From: Paenibacillus sp. FSL W8-0426
GTDB lineage: Bacteria; Bacillota; Bacilli; Paenibacillales; Paenibacillaceae
Assembly (NCBI RefSeq): GCF_037969725.1
Contig: NZ_CP150203.1
Span: 822,001-886,000, forward strand
Direction: 5' to 3'
DNA length: 64,000 nucleotides
Positions 26,247-35,370 of the stretch are shown here, one piece after another. Below the pieces are notes generated by a model, which was not told the DNA's origin, made no database searches, and saw nothing but the letters and a program-made list of their open reading frames with translations. The position numbers and the translations under genes are program-made. How positions within the stretch are numbered: position 1 is the first letter of the stretch; every line of letters begins with the position of its first letter.

Positions 26247-26861
26247 ATGAAGTTTAAGAAGAAGGATATATTTTTCGAAACATTGGAGAATATGGCGGAT
26301 ACTGTCGTACAAGCGGCTGACTACTTCTCCCAGCATGTTTCCAACCTTCAGGATGTGACTCTGTTTACCAATGAAATGAAGAAATACGAGTCCAAATGTG
26401 ACGACTACGTGCATACCATCATTATGGAGCTCAACAAAACATTCATTACGCCGATCGAGCGTGATGACATCATGGAACTGACAACAACCCTTGATGACGT
26501 ATTGGACGGGCTTGAAGCAACGGCTTCCCGTTTCTATATGTACCAACTGACCGAGCCGGACGAATTCATCGTGCAGTTTGCGGAAATTTTGCGCCAATCT
26601 GCGTATGAAATCCAAAAGGCCGTTCATTTGCTGTCCCAGAAAAAATTGCTGGCGATCCGCGAGTATACGATCCGCATCAACGACCTGGAGAACCAAGGCG
26701 ACGAAGTATTGCGCATGTGCATTAAACACCTGTTTGCCACGGTATCCGATCCGATCGAGTTGATCAAACGCAAGGAAATCTACGAGCGTCTTGAGACGAC
26801 GACGGATGCTTGCGAAGACGTAGCGAATATGCTGGAATCCATTATCATGCGTAATTCTTAA
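26247..26861 (+). CDS. DUF47 (PhoU-like) Pit accessory protein
   Basis: 204 residues, all-helical PhoU-like fold. E..CDDYVH and DDILDGLE-type acidic motifs (ESKCDDYVHTI, DDIMELTTTLDDVLDGLEA) are typical metal-cluster helices of the DUF47/YkaA family. It is paired with a Pit transporter 13 bases downstream, as in B. subtilis (ykaA-pit), and likely modulates phosphate uptake. ATG 26247 follows AAAGGGGAT. Confidence 0.93.
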   Translation: MKFKKKDIFFETLENMADTVVQAADYFSQHVSNLQDVTLFTNEMKKYESKCDDYVHTIIMELNKTFITPIERDDIMELTTTLDDVLDGLEATASRFYMYQLTEPDEFIVQFAEILRQSAYEIQKAVHLLSQKKLLAIREYTIRINDLENQGDEVLRMCIKHLFATVSDPIELIKRKEIYERLETTTDACEDVANMLESIIMRNS

Positions 26862-26874
26862 GGAGCCATAGAAC

Positions 26875-27873
26875 ATGGAAACAACGATTTTGGTATTAGG
26901 TATAGTCGTCTTCCTTGCGCTGGCTTTTGACTTCATCAACGGGTTCCACGACACGGCGAATGCCATTGCAACGTCGGTGTCCACGCGGGCGCTCACGCCA
27001 AGACGCGCGATTCTTCTCGCGGCCGTGATGAACTTTGTCGGGGCGATGATGTTCACCGGCGTGGCGAAGACGATCGGGGGAAGCGTGACCGACCCCACGA
27101 AGCTGGACAACGGGATCGAAGTCGTCATCGCCACCTTGATCGCCGCGATCATCTGGAACCTCGTGACCTGGTGGTTCGGCATTCCGTCCTCTTCTTCCCA
27201 TGCACTGATCGGTGCGCTTGCCGGCGCGGTATTGGTGGGAGCGGGATCGGACAAGGTCAAATGGAGCGGTTTTATCGATATTGTCGGAGGTTTGATTCTT
27301 TCGCCGCTGATCGCGTTCGCGATCGGTTACGTGGTCATGATTATCCTTAAATACATTTTTGCCAGACGCAGTCCGCATACGGTGAACAAAGGTTTCCGTA
27401 CGGTTCAGATTTTCACGGCTGCATTGCAGTCGTTCACCCATGGTACAAACGATGCACAGAAAGCGATGGGGATTATCACATTTGCACTCGTGGCTGCCAA
27501 AGTCCAGGATCACCTGGAGGTTCCGCTTTGGGTCAAAATTTCTGCAGCTACCGCCATGGCCTTGGGTACATCCATCGGCGGATGGAAAATCATCAAAACG
27601 ATGGGAACGAAAATTTTCAAAATTGAGCCGATCAACGGTTTTGCTGCCGATTTGTCTGCCGCTTCCGTTATTTTCACCGCAACTTTGCTGCACCTGCCGG
27701 TAAGTACGACGCATGCGATTACGTCGGCCATTCTTGGCGTAGGTTCCGCGAAGCGTTTCTCTGCGGTCAAATGGGGCGTGGCCGGGCGCATTGTCGTGAC
27801 ATGGTTCATCACCATCCCGATCTCGGGCCTCCTTGCAGGATTGTTGTACTGGATCATTTTCGACGTCCTTTAA
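26875..27873 (+). CDS. pit: Inorganic phosphate transporter, Pit family
   Basis: 332 residues with about ten membrane segments. The Pit duplicated motifs are present: DFINGFHDTANAIATSVSTRAL (residues 17-38, N-terminal repeat) and FTHGTNDAQKAMGII (C-terminal repeat), plus HLPVSTTHAI. It is a low-affinity metal-phosphate:H+ symporter of the cytoplasmic membrane. It is translated with the DUF47 gene (13-base gap). The transcript runs on through about 230 bases to a terminator at 28090. Confidence 0.95.
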   Translation: METTILVLGIVVFLALAFDFINGFHDTANAIATSVSTRALTPRRAILLAAVMNFVGAMMFTGVAKTIGGSVTDPTKLDNGIEVVIATLIAAIIWNLVTWWFGIPSSSSHALIGALAGAVLVGAGSDKVKWSGFIDIVGGLILSPLIAFAIGYVVMIILKYIFARRSPHTVNKGFRTVQIFTAALQSFTHGTNDAQKAMGIITFALVAAKVQDHLEVPLWVKISAATAMALGTSIGGWKIIKTMGTKIFKIEPINGFAADLSAASVIFTATLLHLPVSTTHAITSAILGVGSAKRFSAVKWGVAGRIVVTWFITIPISGLLAGLLYWIIFDVL

Positions 27874-27945
27874 AGGTAGAAGCTGTGAACAAAAATTTCC
27901 GCATGCCGCGGAGCGGCTGTTCATAACCGTGTGAATATCGGGATA

Positions 27946-28079
27946 TGTGGACAATTTTTCATCAAAAAGAACGAACGCCTGTGCATGAACGTGTGGACAG
28001 GCTGGATATGTGGATAGCCATCCGTGGAATGATAAACCAAAAGCAAATAGATCCTGTGGATACAGGACGCTGTGGATAG
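27946..28079 (+). repeat. Cluster of five DnaA-box-like sequences
   Basis: TGTGGACAA (27946), TGTGGACAG (27992), TGTGGATAG (28009), TGTGGATAC (28055) and TGTGGATAG (28071) are all in the same orientation; four match TGTGNATAA at eight of nine positions. Their spacing alternates 46, 17, 46, 16 bases, so two pairs recur with a period of about 63. No gene occupies the region. A DnaA-binding cluster outside the origin is one reading. Confidence 0.55.
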
Positions 28080-28089
28080 AAATGAGAGA

Positions 28090-28112
28090 AGCCAACAGGG
28101 TTGGCTTTTTTT
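28090..28112 (+). terminator. Terminator of the DUF47-pit unit
   Basis: GCCAAC/GTTGGC stem with a three-base loop followed by seven T residues. Confidence 0.9.
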
Positions 28113-28189
28113 GTTTTGGTTTCGCACGGGACGTGCGGCCGTTCACGTTGTAAAATAACGTCAAGCCTATGAATAAGGACGTGATCAGC

Positions 28190-29149
28190 ATGATTCGTAC
28201 ACTCGCCATTACGCGGGAACACCAGGTCTCCGTTAATCAGCCCCTCACAGACCTTATACTGGAAGACTATGCCTGGGTCTGGGCCGATTTCAGCAAGCCG
28301 ACGGAAGAGGAGAGCCGTTTGCTGGATACCTATTTTCATTTCCATCCGCTGGCGATCGAGGATTGCTTGCATGTGCTGCAAAGACCCAAGCTCGATTATT
28401 ACGATAACCTGCAGTTTTTGGTATTGCACGCGCTGAATCCGCAGACGCTCGAGGCCGAGGAAGTGGATCTGTTTTTGGGCTCCAATTTTCTGGTCTCCTA
28501 TCACCATGGCGAGCTGAAGGAGGTCGATGAAGCATGGCAACGGATTTTGCAGCATGCCCACGAACGCACCATATGGGCACGGGGGCCGGTTGCAGCGGCG
28601 TATACCGTGATGGACAAACTGGTGGATCATTATTTTCCGTCCCTGTTTGCCATCGAAGACGAACTGGCCGAACTGGAAAACCGGGGCGGACAGGAATCGG
28701 TGGAAGAACTGATGAACCAGGTGTTCGACCTGCGCAGCCGCCTGCTGAAGCTCAGACGAACGATCGTACCTATGCGCGACTTGCTCTACCGGGTGGTCAA
28801 CTCCCAGCATGTGCAGCGAACGGGTGAGCATACCGCGTATTTTACCGATATCTATGACCATTTGCTCAAGCTGACCGACATGATCGAGGCAGATCGGGAA
28901 ATGACGGCAGACTTGCGTGACAGCTACATATCGCTGAATTCCAACCGGATGAACGCCATCATGAAAACACTCACGGTCATTACGACCATTTTCATGCCAT
29001 TGACGCTGATTGCCGGGATTTATGGCATGAATTTTGCCTATATGCCTGAGCTGCAATGGAAATATGGGTATGGTGCCGTCATGCTACTGATGTTTGTGCT
29101 TGGCGGAAGCATGGTGGCCTGGTTTGTGAAGCGCGGCTGGTTCAAATGA
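28190..29149 (+). CDS. corA: CorA-family magnesium/cobalt channel
   Basis: 319 residues. A long cytosolic N-terminal domain is followed by two C-terminal membrane segments and the diagnostic YGMNF (GMN) motif at about residue 283, then MPELQWKYGY. It forms a pentameric channel for magnesium uptake. ATG 28190 is chosen, with AAGGA about ten bases upstream; ATG 28169 lacks an RBS. The gene is bracketed by DnaA-box-like sequences (27946-28079 and 29150-29167). Confidence 0.93.
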   Translation: MIRTLAITREHQVSVNQPLTDLILEDYAWVWADFSKPTEEESRLLDTYFHFHPLAIEDCLHVLQRPKLDYYDNLQFLVLHALNPQTLEAEEVDLFLGSNFLVSYHHGELKEVDEAWQRILQHAHERTIWARGPVAAAYTVMDKLVDHYFPSLFAIEDELAELENRGGQESVEELMNQVFDLRSRLLKLRRTIVPMRDLLYRVVNSQHVQRTGEHTAYFTDIYDHLLKLTDMIEADREMTADLRDSYISLNSNRMNAIMKTLTVITTIFMPLTLIAGIYGMNFAYMPELQWKYGYGAVMLLMFVLGGSMVAWFVKRGWFK

Positions 29150-29167
29150 ATATCCACATGTGGACAA
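29150..29167. repeat. Inverted pair of DnaA-box-like sequences after corA
   Basis: ATATCCACA directly followed by TGTGGACAA, each eight of nine to the consensus (TTATNCACA), in divergent orientation. Confidence 0.4.
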
Positions 29168-29234
29168 GTCGAAACGTTCCTCGAAGATATGCAGTGTTGA
29201 TAAAAAAACGGAGTGTTGCCTGCTCCGGCGCGAG

Positions 29235-29267
29235 AAAGACATCTTCATAGACGAAGATGTCTTTTTT
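29235..29267 (+). terminator. Terminator of corA
   Basis: Perfect 12-bp stem AAAGACATCTTC/GAAGATGTCTTT with a six-base loop and TTT tail. Confidence 0.93.
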
Positions 29268-29323
29268 GTCGTCTGGATTTGTCGCGGTTGAGCCGTTTTT
29301 GGACGAACGATTACTGTACCACA

Positions 29324-30409
29324 TTATTCGCCCAAGGTAAACGTGGTCGAAGCAGCGGGCTGTCCATTAACGAGGATCGTTAAGGTATGTTCGCCGGGAT
29401 AGTAGACCCGTGTTGTAATAACCTTGAACGATTGTTTGGTGGCCACGCGGGTTGTTCCAGACGAGTAACTTTTGTCCGAACATTTGAAGCGCTTGGGCGC
29501 CTGTTTGCCGTTTGCTTTCATATAACCGATCTCATATTCGATGCGCAGCATCTGGGGCTGTCCGCTATCATTCAATACATGAAAGGAGAAATGAAGCTCA
29601 TCCCCCACGGCGATGCTGTCCTTGGCAAGCTGCAGCTGTTCGATGCGGACGGCTTCCTGCTCATGGTAACCGAAGAGGGCCAGCGCTTTGGGGTGGCCCT
29701 TCTTCAACAGGGAACGGCAGGCATGCCGGACGATCCAATCCGTATGCGGATGCTTCCCGTGCCAGTCGGCGGCCAAAGCGAGAACAAGGTCCGGATGGTC
29801 CTTCGAAATGTCGTTCAGGTGATTGGCGACGCTTTTGCGAACGTATAACGATTCGTCCTGCTTCAGAGCGTTCAGAATAGGCAAGGCAGGTGTCGGATCG
29901 GCGATGAGCGATCGCAATTTGGAGCCCCAAGGCAGGCGGGGCCGGCTGCCCTCGCTGGCGAGCCTGCGAACATGCTCGTCGGCACTGCTCGTCCATTCCA
30001 GCATGCGTTTGAGCGTTTCTTCGGGGTACTTCTCGATAAACGGACGCACCGCGAACTCCGAACTGGAATAGGGTGTGAATGTCGCAAGATATTCCATGGA
30101 CAGTTCGTAATGCTCGGGCGCAAGCCCGTTGACTTCGATGAAATCCGGCACGAACAGGCATTCCACGCCGCGCAAACGGGGGGCTGCCTGTTCGAGCACA
30201 TGCAGCGCCTCGGCATAGTCGCCCGGCAGCACTTCGGTCATGGACAGGGCAACGCGCCGAATGCGCCCCTTGAATTCCAATTCGTCCCATCCTTCGGCGA
30301 ATACCAGATCGCGGAAGCGATGCTGGTCCAATGCCGGGGCAAACTGCTTGAGCAGCATGCCTGTCCGTTCAATCAGGGCTGGGGTGTATTTGTCTTTGAA
30401 TAGTTCCAT
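29324..30409 (-). CDS. DNA alkylation repair protein, AlkC type
   Basis: 361 residues. A HEAT-like repeat body (about 1-255) is followed by a C-terminal Ig-like beta domain (about 265-361, from IAVGDELHFSFHVLNDSG to NGQPAASTTFTLGE), the arrangement known for AlkC 3-methyladenine/3-methylcytosine glycosylases. The GSRPRLPWGSKL segment (around residue 152) is typical of this group. ATG 30409 follows AAAGGAGG by seven bases; eight upstream codons in frame are unlikely. Probably cytoplasmic DNA repair. Confidence 0.88.
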   Translation of the reverse strand: MELFKDKYTPALIERTGMLLKQFAPALDQHRFRDLVFAEGWDELEFKGRIRRVALSMTEVLPGDYAEALHVLEQAAPRLRGVECLFVPDFIEVNGLAPEHYELSMEYLATFTPYSSSEFAVRPFIEKYPEETLKRMLEWTSSADEHVRRLASEGSRPRLPWGSKLRSLIADPTPALPILNALKQDESLYVRKSVANHLNDISKDHPDLVLALAADWHGKHPHTDWIVRHACRSLLKKGHPKALALFGYHEQEAVRIEQLQLAKDSIAVGDELHFSFHVLNDSGQPQMLRIEYEIGYMKANGKQAPKRFKCSDKSYSSGTTRVATKQSFKVITTRVYYPGEHTLTILVNGQPAASTTFTLGE

Positions 30410-30529
30410 GGGCCGCCTCCTTTTGCTTACCATCCAGTATAACCTAAAATCGGAGAAATGAGAACATCAGTTCTTTTTTTGTTGAGATAGGATGGATTGG
30501 GGGAGGCGAGCTGGCGAGGTCCGTGCAGC

Positions 30530-30566
30530 AAAAGGCATCCCCTTTCCAGGAAAGAGAGATGCCTTG
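30530..30566 (-). terminator. Terminator of the YqfQ-like gene
   Basis: On the minus strand AAGGCATC...CTTTCC pairs with GGAAAG...GATGCCTT, ending TTTT. Confidence 0.8.
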
Positions 30567-30575
30567 GTATTGTCG

Positions 30576-31187
30576 TTAACGTTTGCTGCTCTTGGGACGA
30601 CGTTTAGCGGGATTCGATTTCTGCCGGCGCGTGGTGCCCGATGATTTCTTGCCCGATTTGCGCTTGCGACGGCGGGGCGATGTGTAATCTTCGTAATCTT
30701 TTTCCGCGGCTGAACTGTCGTTGGTGGTTTTGCTCTTGCCGAAGGGAAGCATGCCCATGAACAGCTTCACCATCGGGGCCATCTGCTGAATGCTGCCGAC
30801 GACTTTTTGCATTTTGCCAATGCCGCTTATGATGCCATCGATCCCGCCGAAGCGGTCAATCATTCCTTTGAGCTCGCCAAGGTTGGCCAGCGAAAAGCCG
30901 GTGCTGCCGGAAGCCGAAGAGTTTTGCACGGGTACCGCAGGGCCGGAAGATCCGGAACCGCCACCGTAAAACGATTCTCCCGGCGCGTTCTGCCCATAAG
31001 GCACGATGCTTGATGCTTCCGCTTGGCCGAATGAAAATTGGGGTTCGACACCCGGATACATGGACTGGGTCTCGCCATCGGTCAACGCACGCTGCGCCGG
31101 CGCGTAAGCGGAGGTATTCGCCCGATGATGCTTGGAAGACGGACGCTGCCGTGGCGCTGGCGGACGGTGATAATAATGCTGTGGCAT
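30576..31187 (-). CDS. YqfQ/VrrA-like protein
   Basis: 203 residues, low complexity at both ends. The Pro/Arg/His/Ser-rich N-terminus is followed by a conserved hydrophobic core at about residues 97-150 (LANLGELKGMIDRFGGIDGI, then MAPMVKLFMGMLPFG). The C-terminus is highly basic (Lys/Arg-rich, SGKKSSG, KRRPKSSKR). This layout resembles the YqfQ family of Bacillales, whose function is unknown. AAGGAA lies about 12 bases before the ATG. Confidence 0.75.
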   Translation of the reverse strand: MPQHYYHRPPAPRQRPSSKHHRANTSAYAPAQRALTDGETQSMYPGVEPQFSFGQAEASSIVPYGQNAPGESFYGGGSGSSGPAVPVQNSSASGSTGFSLANLGELKGMIDRFGGIDGIISGIGKMQKVVGSIQQMAPMVKLFMGMLPFGKSKTTNDSSAAEKDYEDYTSPRRRKRKSGKKSSGTTRRQKSNPAKRRPKSSKR

Positions 31188-31643
31188 ACATGATCACGTT
31201 CCTTCTGTTATGGATTTTGAAATTGCGTTCCGGCTCCTTGGCCCCAAGAGACCAAGGGGACTGTCGATGCGGAACTCCCTTTTGCTACAATGTATGTCAT
31301 TCGCGGAGAGACGGCGTAGGCGGATACCCCGAGAAACGGGATATTTGCGGATTTGGGCGCATGAAGCGCCACAGGGAGAAAAGCGCCGGAAGAGCAGTTT
31401 TGACACAAAATTGTAACAAATAGGATGAATGAAATCCTACATAATTCATCGGGAATAAATGGGCCAAAAAAGGGCGAAATCCCGCCTATGGCCTTGTATG
31501 TCCACTGAGAGTGGACATTTGTATGTTTGTAAGCGATAACATGTATTTTTTCTCTGTAGTGCGTGAAATCGTTAACGCTTGAAATACCAACTCATGCTGA
31601 GTACAATGAAGGTACACAGTAACCGCTAGGGGATGATAATAAA
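31188..31643. promoter_or_regulatory. Intergenic region with the yerC promoter and cre-like site
   Basis: 455 bases without a supported gene. A perfect 8-bp hairpin TGTCCACT-GAG-AGTGGACA lies at 31499-31517. A strong SigA promoter for yerC is TTGAAA (31579-31584), 17 bases, TACAAT (31602-31607). Just upstream, TGAAATCGTTAACG (31565-31578) matches the CcpA cre consensus TGWAANCGNTNWCA at 13 of 14 positions. Carbon-catabolite control is possible but unproven. Confidence 0.5.
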
Positions 31644-31934
31644 ATGCAGCTGAAGAAGCTAAATGATAAAAGTATTGAACAACTATTCGAAGCGATTTTG
31701 ACGTTGAAGGATATCGAGGAGTGCTACGTCTTCTTTGACGACCTCTGCACCGTAAACGAAATTCAATCCATGTCCCAGCGGCTGGAAGTGGCGCGCATGC
31801 TTGGCAAAGGAAACACGTATAACCAAATCGAAGCAGAGACAGGCGCGAGCACGGCAACGATCTCGCGCGTAAAGCGCTGCCTGAATTACGGCAACGACGG
31901 TTACAAGATGACGCTGGAACGTTTGGGACGCTAA
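31644..31934 (+). CDS. yerC: YerC/YecD family TrpR-related regulator
   Basis: 96 residues. A TrpR/YerC-YecD fold with helix-turn-helix is visible as SQRLEVARMLGKGNTYNQIEAETGASTATISRVKRCL. The protein is a small DNA-binding homolog of the tryptophan repressor without a known ligand. It has a good SigA promoter upstream and lies four bases before the CbiX gene, so the two form an operon. Confidence 0.93.
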   Translation: MQLKKLNDKSIEQLFEAILTLKDIEECYVFFDDLCTVNEIQSMSQRLEVARMLGKGNTYNQIEAETGASTATISRVKRCLNYGNDGYKMTLERLGR

Positions 31935-31938
31935 GACG

Positions 31939-32718
31939 ATGAAACCGGGCGTTCTCATCATCAGCCACGGTTCACAGGAACAGAGCTGGGTGGAATCCGT
32001 CGATGAGGCGATCTCCCGGCTGCAGCTGCCTGCGGCGCTGCCTGTTGAAGCCGGTTTTCTTGAACTGGTGGAAGGACGATTGATCCAGGACGGTATCGAC
32101 CGACTGGAGGCAGCCGGGGCAACGGATCTGTTGGTTGTTCCCCTGTTTGTGTCGTCGGGCAGCACGCATGTAGATGAGATCGAGTATGCCATCGGCGCCA
32201 AGCCGGCGCCGGAGCGGGAAACCGATCTGGAGCCGTTTCGGGTCTCGGCAAGGGTACATTTCGGTTATCCGGTCGATAGCGATCCCGACATCGCCGTCAT
32301 GGTATGGGACAAAGTAAAGCCGTTGTCCCGGCACCCGCAGGAGGAAACGATCCTGCTTGTCGGACACGGGAGCGTGCATGACGGATTCCGCCAGCGCTGG
32401 GAAGAAGGAATCTCCTCGCTCGCTGGGCGGGTAAGGGATATCAGTGGCGTAGCGCATGCGGATGTTGCTTTGCTTAATCCGGACAGCGTGCACGCCAAGG
32501 CAAAGTACTGGAGCGAGGAGCGGGGATGCCGCGTCATTGTGGCGCCGCTGTTTTTGAGCGCCGGTTATTTTACGATGAAGGCGATTCCCAATCGGCTTAA
32601 AGGGCTGGACTGCGCATACAGCGGGGAGACGCTGCTGCCGCATCCGCTGCTTGGCGGGTGGCTGGAACGCCAGATTGGGATTTTGCTGCAACGATGCCAG
32701 GAGCATCGGGAGACATGA
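31939..32718 (+). CDS. CbiX/SirB-type sirohydrochlorin chelatase
   Basis: 259 residues with two homologous CbiX domains. The N-terminal half has GVLIISHGSQEQSWVESVDEA and LLVVPLFVSSGSTHVDEI; the C-terminal half has LLVGHGSVHDGFRQRWEE and VIVAPLFLSAGYFTMKAI. His residues in ISHGS and SSGSTH fit the metal site. It inserts cobalt or iron into sirohydrochlorin for siroheme or cobalamin. It follows yerC by four bases, with no other tetrapyrrole gene nearby. Confidence 0.88.
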   Translation: MKPGVLIISHGSQEQSWVESVDEAISRLQLPAALPVEAGFLELVEGRLIQDGIDRLEAAGATDLLVVPLFVSSGSTHVDEIEYAIGAKPAPERETDLEPFRVSARVHFGYPVDSDPDIAVMVWDKVKPLSRHPQEETILLVGHGSVHDGFRQRWEEGISSLAGRVRDISGVAHADVALLNPDSVHAKAKYWSEERGCRVIVAPLFLSAGYFTMKAIPNRLKGLDCAYSGETLLPHPLLGGWLERQIGILLQRCQEHRET

Positions 32719-32809
32719 TGGTTCAATGAATGAATGATCGAATGAATGGCAAGCTTTTTGTTTCGCAGGCGACATGGAATAAAGGCTTTTTACGATATAC
32801 GCATACACA

Positions 32810-32848
32810 CGGAAAATCCCTGTCCTTCTCAAAGGCAGGGATTTTCCG
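32810..32848. terminator. Bidirectional terminator between CbiX and the NLP gene
   Basis: CGGAAAATCCCTG/CAGGGATTTTCCG, a 13-bp palindromic stem with a 13-base loop, sits between convergent genes; the T residues lie inside the stem arms. Confidence 0.65.
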
Positions 32849-32883
32849 CGTGCTCAGTATGGCGCGCTTCGGCGGCGAATGAG

Positions 32884-33600
32884 TCACTTGAACCAGGCTT
32901 TGGCCAGGTTGTTCACGAAATTGCTGTCATTCATGGGCACGTTGGCGCTGCCGAAGTCGGTAGTGTTCAGTGCATCTCTCGCTGCGGGGGTCAGGTCGTC
33001 CCAGCCGATTAGCGGCTGCTTTCCGCCAATGGTACCGTCCACGCCCAACTCGTGGTTGATCGGCCAAGTGCTGTTATACGTGATCAGGGGGCTGCTGCCG
33101 CTCATGCTGGTGCTGCTTGGTGCAACGTTGGTGAATTGGCCGTGGCCCGAATATGCGATGGACAGGACCTTCGGTTCGGGAACGGCGGGATTGTCTACCC
33201 AGACGACGATGCCTTCCCAATCATGCCGATGGCCAAGGCCGGGAGAAGGCGAATCTTTGGGGAAGTACCAGGCATACATGATGGCCCAGACGCCGTTGTA
33301 CCAAGCCGAGCGGGAGTATACTTGCCCGGTGCTTTGGCTGCACTGCCCATTGGATGCGCCGCTGGTTTGCAATCCGCCGCTGGTGTTGCCTGCTGCATCG
33401 ACTGCAGGGAAGGGCACGCAGCCATGATACACCTTCAGATAGGGCTGAAAGCGCTTGGCTGCCTGCTGCGTGACGGTTATCGGCGTCACTTCCGCAAAGC
33501 CGACGACCTGGTCGTGGCCGATCACGGCTGCGGATGCGGAAGGGATTACGGTGAAGGCGGCCATCATGGCCGCAAGAAGCAGCAGCGTTATTTTTTTCAT
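32884..33600 (-). CDS. Secreted NPP1/NLP necrosis-inducing-like protein
   Basis: 238 residues. The signal peptide MKKITLLLLAAMMAAF ends near ASAA. The mature protein carries the NLP heptapeptide GHRHDWE at about residues 123-129 and two cysteines (VYHGCVPFP and GQCSQST) that fit the conserved NLP disulfide. NLPs from plant-associated microbes bind plant sphingolipids (GIPC) and permeabilise membranes, so a plant-interaction role is inferred. ATG 33600 follows AAGGAG by eight bases. Monocistronic. Confidence 0.93.
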   Translation of the reverse strand: MKKITLLLLAAMMAAFTVIPSASAAVIGHDQVVGFAEVTPITVTQQAAKRFQPYLKVYHGCVPFPAVDAAGNTSGGLQTSGASNGQCSQSTGQVYSRSAWYNGVWAIMYAWYFPKDSPSPGLGHRHDWEGIVVWVDNPAVPEPKVLSIAYSGHGQFTNVAPSSTSMSGSSPLITYNSTWPINHELGVDGTIGGKQPLIGWDDLTPAARDALNTTDFGSANVPMNDSNFVNNLAKAWFK

Positions 33601-34085
33601 GCACATCGCTCCTTCAATCTGCGTTATAATGTAAGATACTGTATTTCTACCGAAATCATAGCAACGATATGTCAATGGAGACGGGTAGTATTTTAAATTT
33701 AACGTAAATAAGACCGGGGGCTCAGGTTAAATCGCTGACGAGCGGGCAGAATGGATGATTGATTAAAGGATTTGAAAAAGGACGGTACGGCCTGATTCAT
33801 CGGGCTGGAAGAGGGTTTATGTTGTGGAGATACATATCGGATAACGCAGGGAGACGGAGCCTTGAAAGGCTAGGACATCTTAACATTTGATGATATGATA
33901 TAACATATTGGCTTTGGAATCAGATGGAATTCCTTGTGCATAGATATAAAAAGAATAATATATATTCGAACGGCATGAACGGAAATGTGTTGTTTCGTAA
34001 AATATGCGAAGGTACGGAATCTCGTGATGACAACGATGAGGCTGGGATCAGCTTCATGGATTATGTGGAATAGGTGGCGTATGGA
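33601..34085. other. Intergenic region between the NLP gene and dgkB
   Basis: About 485 bases. It must hold the divergent promoters of both genes and is AT-rich near 33880-33990. I see no gene, clear repeat, riboswitch or strong operator. The dgkB ribosome-binding site AGGTGG is at its right end. Confidence 0.6.
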
Positions 34086-34967
34086 ATGAAAAGAGCTCGA
34101 TTAATATACAATCCGACCTCCGGCCGGGAGGAAATGAAGAAACGTCTGGCAGACATTTTGCAGCGTCTGGATGAAGGCGGCATCGAAGCCTCGTGCCATG
34201 CGACGACAGGCGAAGGGGATGCGACCCGGGAAGCGGCGCTCGCCGTCGAGCGCGGGTATGACATGATTATTGCCGCAGGTGGGGACGGAACGCTGTACGA
34301 GGTCATCAACGGCATGGCCGAACGCGAGAACCGGCCGCCGCTCGGGGTGTTTCCGCTCGGGACGACGAACGATTTTGCGCGTGCGCTGGGCATTCCGAGG
34401 CAGTGGGAAGACTATGTCGATCTGGTGGTCAACCAGCAGACGCGTCCGCTCGATTTGGGCAAGGCCAACGACAGGTATTTTATCAATATCGCCGGCGGCG
34501 GATCGTTGACGGAACTGACCTACGAGGTACCTAGCCGCTTGAAAACGATGATCGGGCAGCTGGCCTACTACATGAAGGGCATCGAGAAAATGGCGAGCCT
34601 GTCGCCCCAGGAGCTCTACATCCGCGCTGAAGGGCAGGAGGATCTGCATGACGAGTTCATGCTGTTCCTCATTACCAACACGAACTCCGTGGGCGGCTTC
34701 GAGAAGCTTGCCCCGGGAGCGACGATCGACGACGGGCTGCTGGATGTGATCGCTATTCGCAAATGCAACCTGGCGGACATGATCCGTCTCGTGACGCTGG
34801 CGCTGCGCGGGGAACATCTGCACGATAAAAAGGTCGTTCATTTCCAGACGGATTATATGGAAGTGACATCGCCGGGATACGTGCAGCTTAACCTGGACGG
34901 TGAGCTTGGCGGCACGCTGCCTGCGACCTTCTCGAACCTGCGCCATCATCTGATGCTGTATCGGTAA
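34086..34967 (+). CDS. dgkB: Diacylglycerol kinase DgkB (YegS family)
   Basis: 293 residues. Lipid-kinase motifs: NPTSGRE (residues 8-14), MIIAAGGDGTLYEVINGMAE (about 61-80), PLGTTNDFARALG and NIAGGGSLTELTY. It phosphorylates diacylglycerol in the membrane, recycling DAG from lipoteichoic acid synthesis. ATG 34086 follows AGGTGG by eight bases. It lies upstream of rlmCD as in B. subtilis (yerQ-yefA), but here an 800-base repeat-rich gap separates the two. Confidence 0.93.
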   Translation: MKRARLIYNPTSGREEMKKRLADILQRLDEGGIEASCHATTGEGDATREAALAVERGYDMIIAAGGDGTLYEVINGMAERENRPPLGVFPLGTTNDFARALGIPRQWEDYVDLVVNQQTRPLDLGKANDRYFINIAGGGSLTELTYEVPSRLKTMIGQLAYYMKGIEKMASLSPQELYIRAEGQEDLHDEFMLFLITNTNSVGGFEKLAPGATIDDGLLDVIAIRKCNLADMIRLVTLALRGEHLHDKKVVHFQTDYMEVTSPGYVQLNLDGELGGTLPATFSNLRHHLMLYR

Positions 34968-35309
34968 AGGTGTTGGCCTCCTTAAGATTATATTTACCTC
35001 CCGCCGCCACCGTATCTATACTGGCAATGGCATTATGCCGCATCTAACCCTAATTCGGTCTAACAAGCTTGGGGATAGGGGACAGGGTAGTGGCGGAGTC
35101 GGTTGTAGGAGTGGATTGGTGCAGGCGGGACCGTGGTGAGTGGTGCAGGGGTGTGTTGCGAGCAGACCGTGGTGCGAATGTCGCTTGTAGAGGATGCGAA
35201 GGATAGTTATGGAGAATGGAAGGTGCCAGCGGGCTTTTCCAGTTGCCGCTTGTGGCAAGGATCGCGTATAATCTCATGGTGCCGCGCGAGTGGAATATGC
35301 AAGATATAC

Positions 35310-35370
35310 GCGTGAGTGCGCATGAAGTACGTGTGAGATTTGCGTGAGAGTACGCATGAAGTGCGTGTGA
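35310..35370 (+). repeat. TG-rich direct repeat pair
   Basis: GCGTGAGTGCGCATGAAGTA then CGTGTGA (35310-35336), followed by a second copy GCGTGAGAGTACGCATGAAG then TGCGTGTGA (35342-35370). Part of a longer degenerate TG/CA-rich stretch. Confidence 0.6.
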
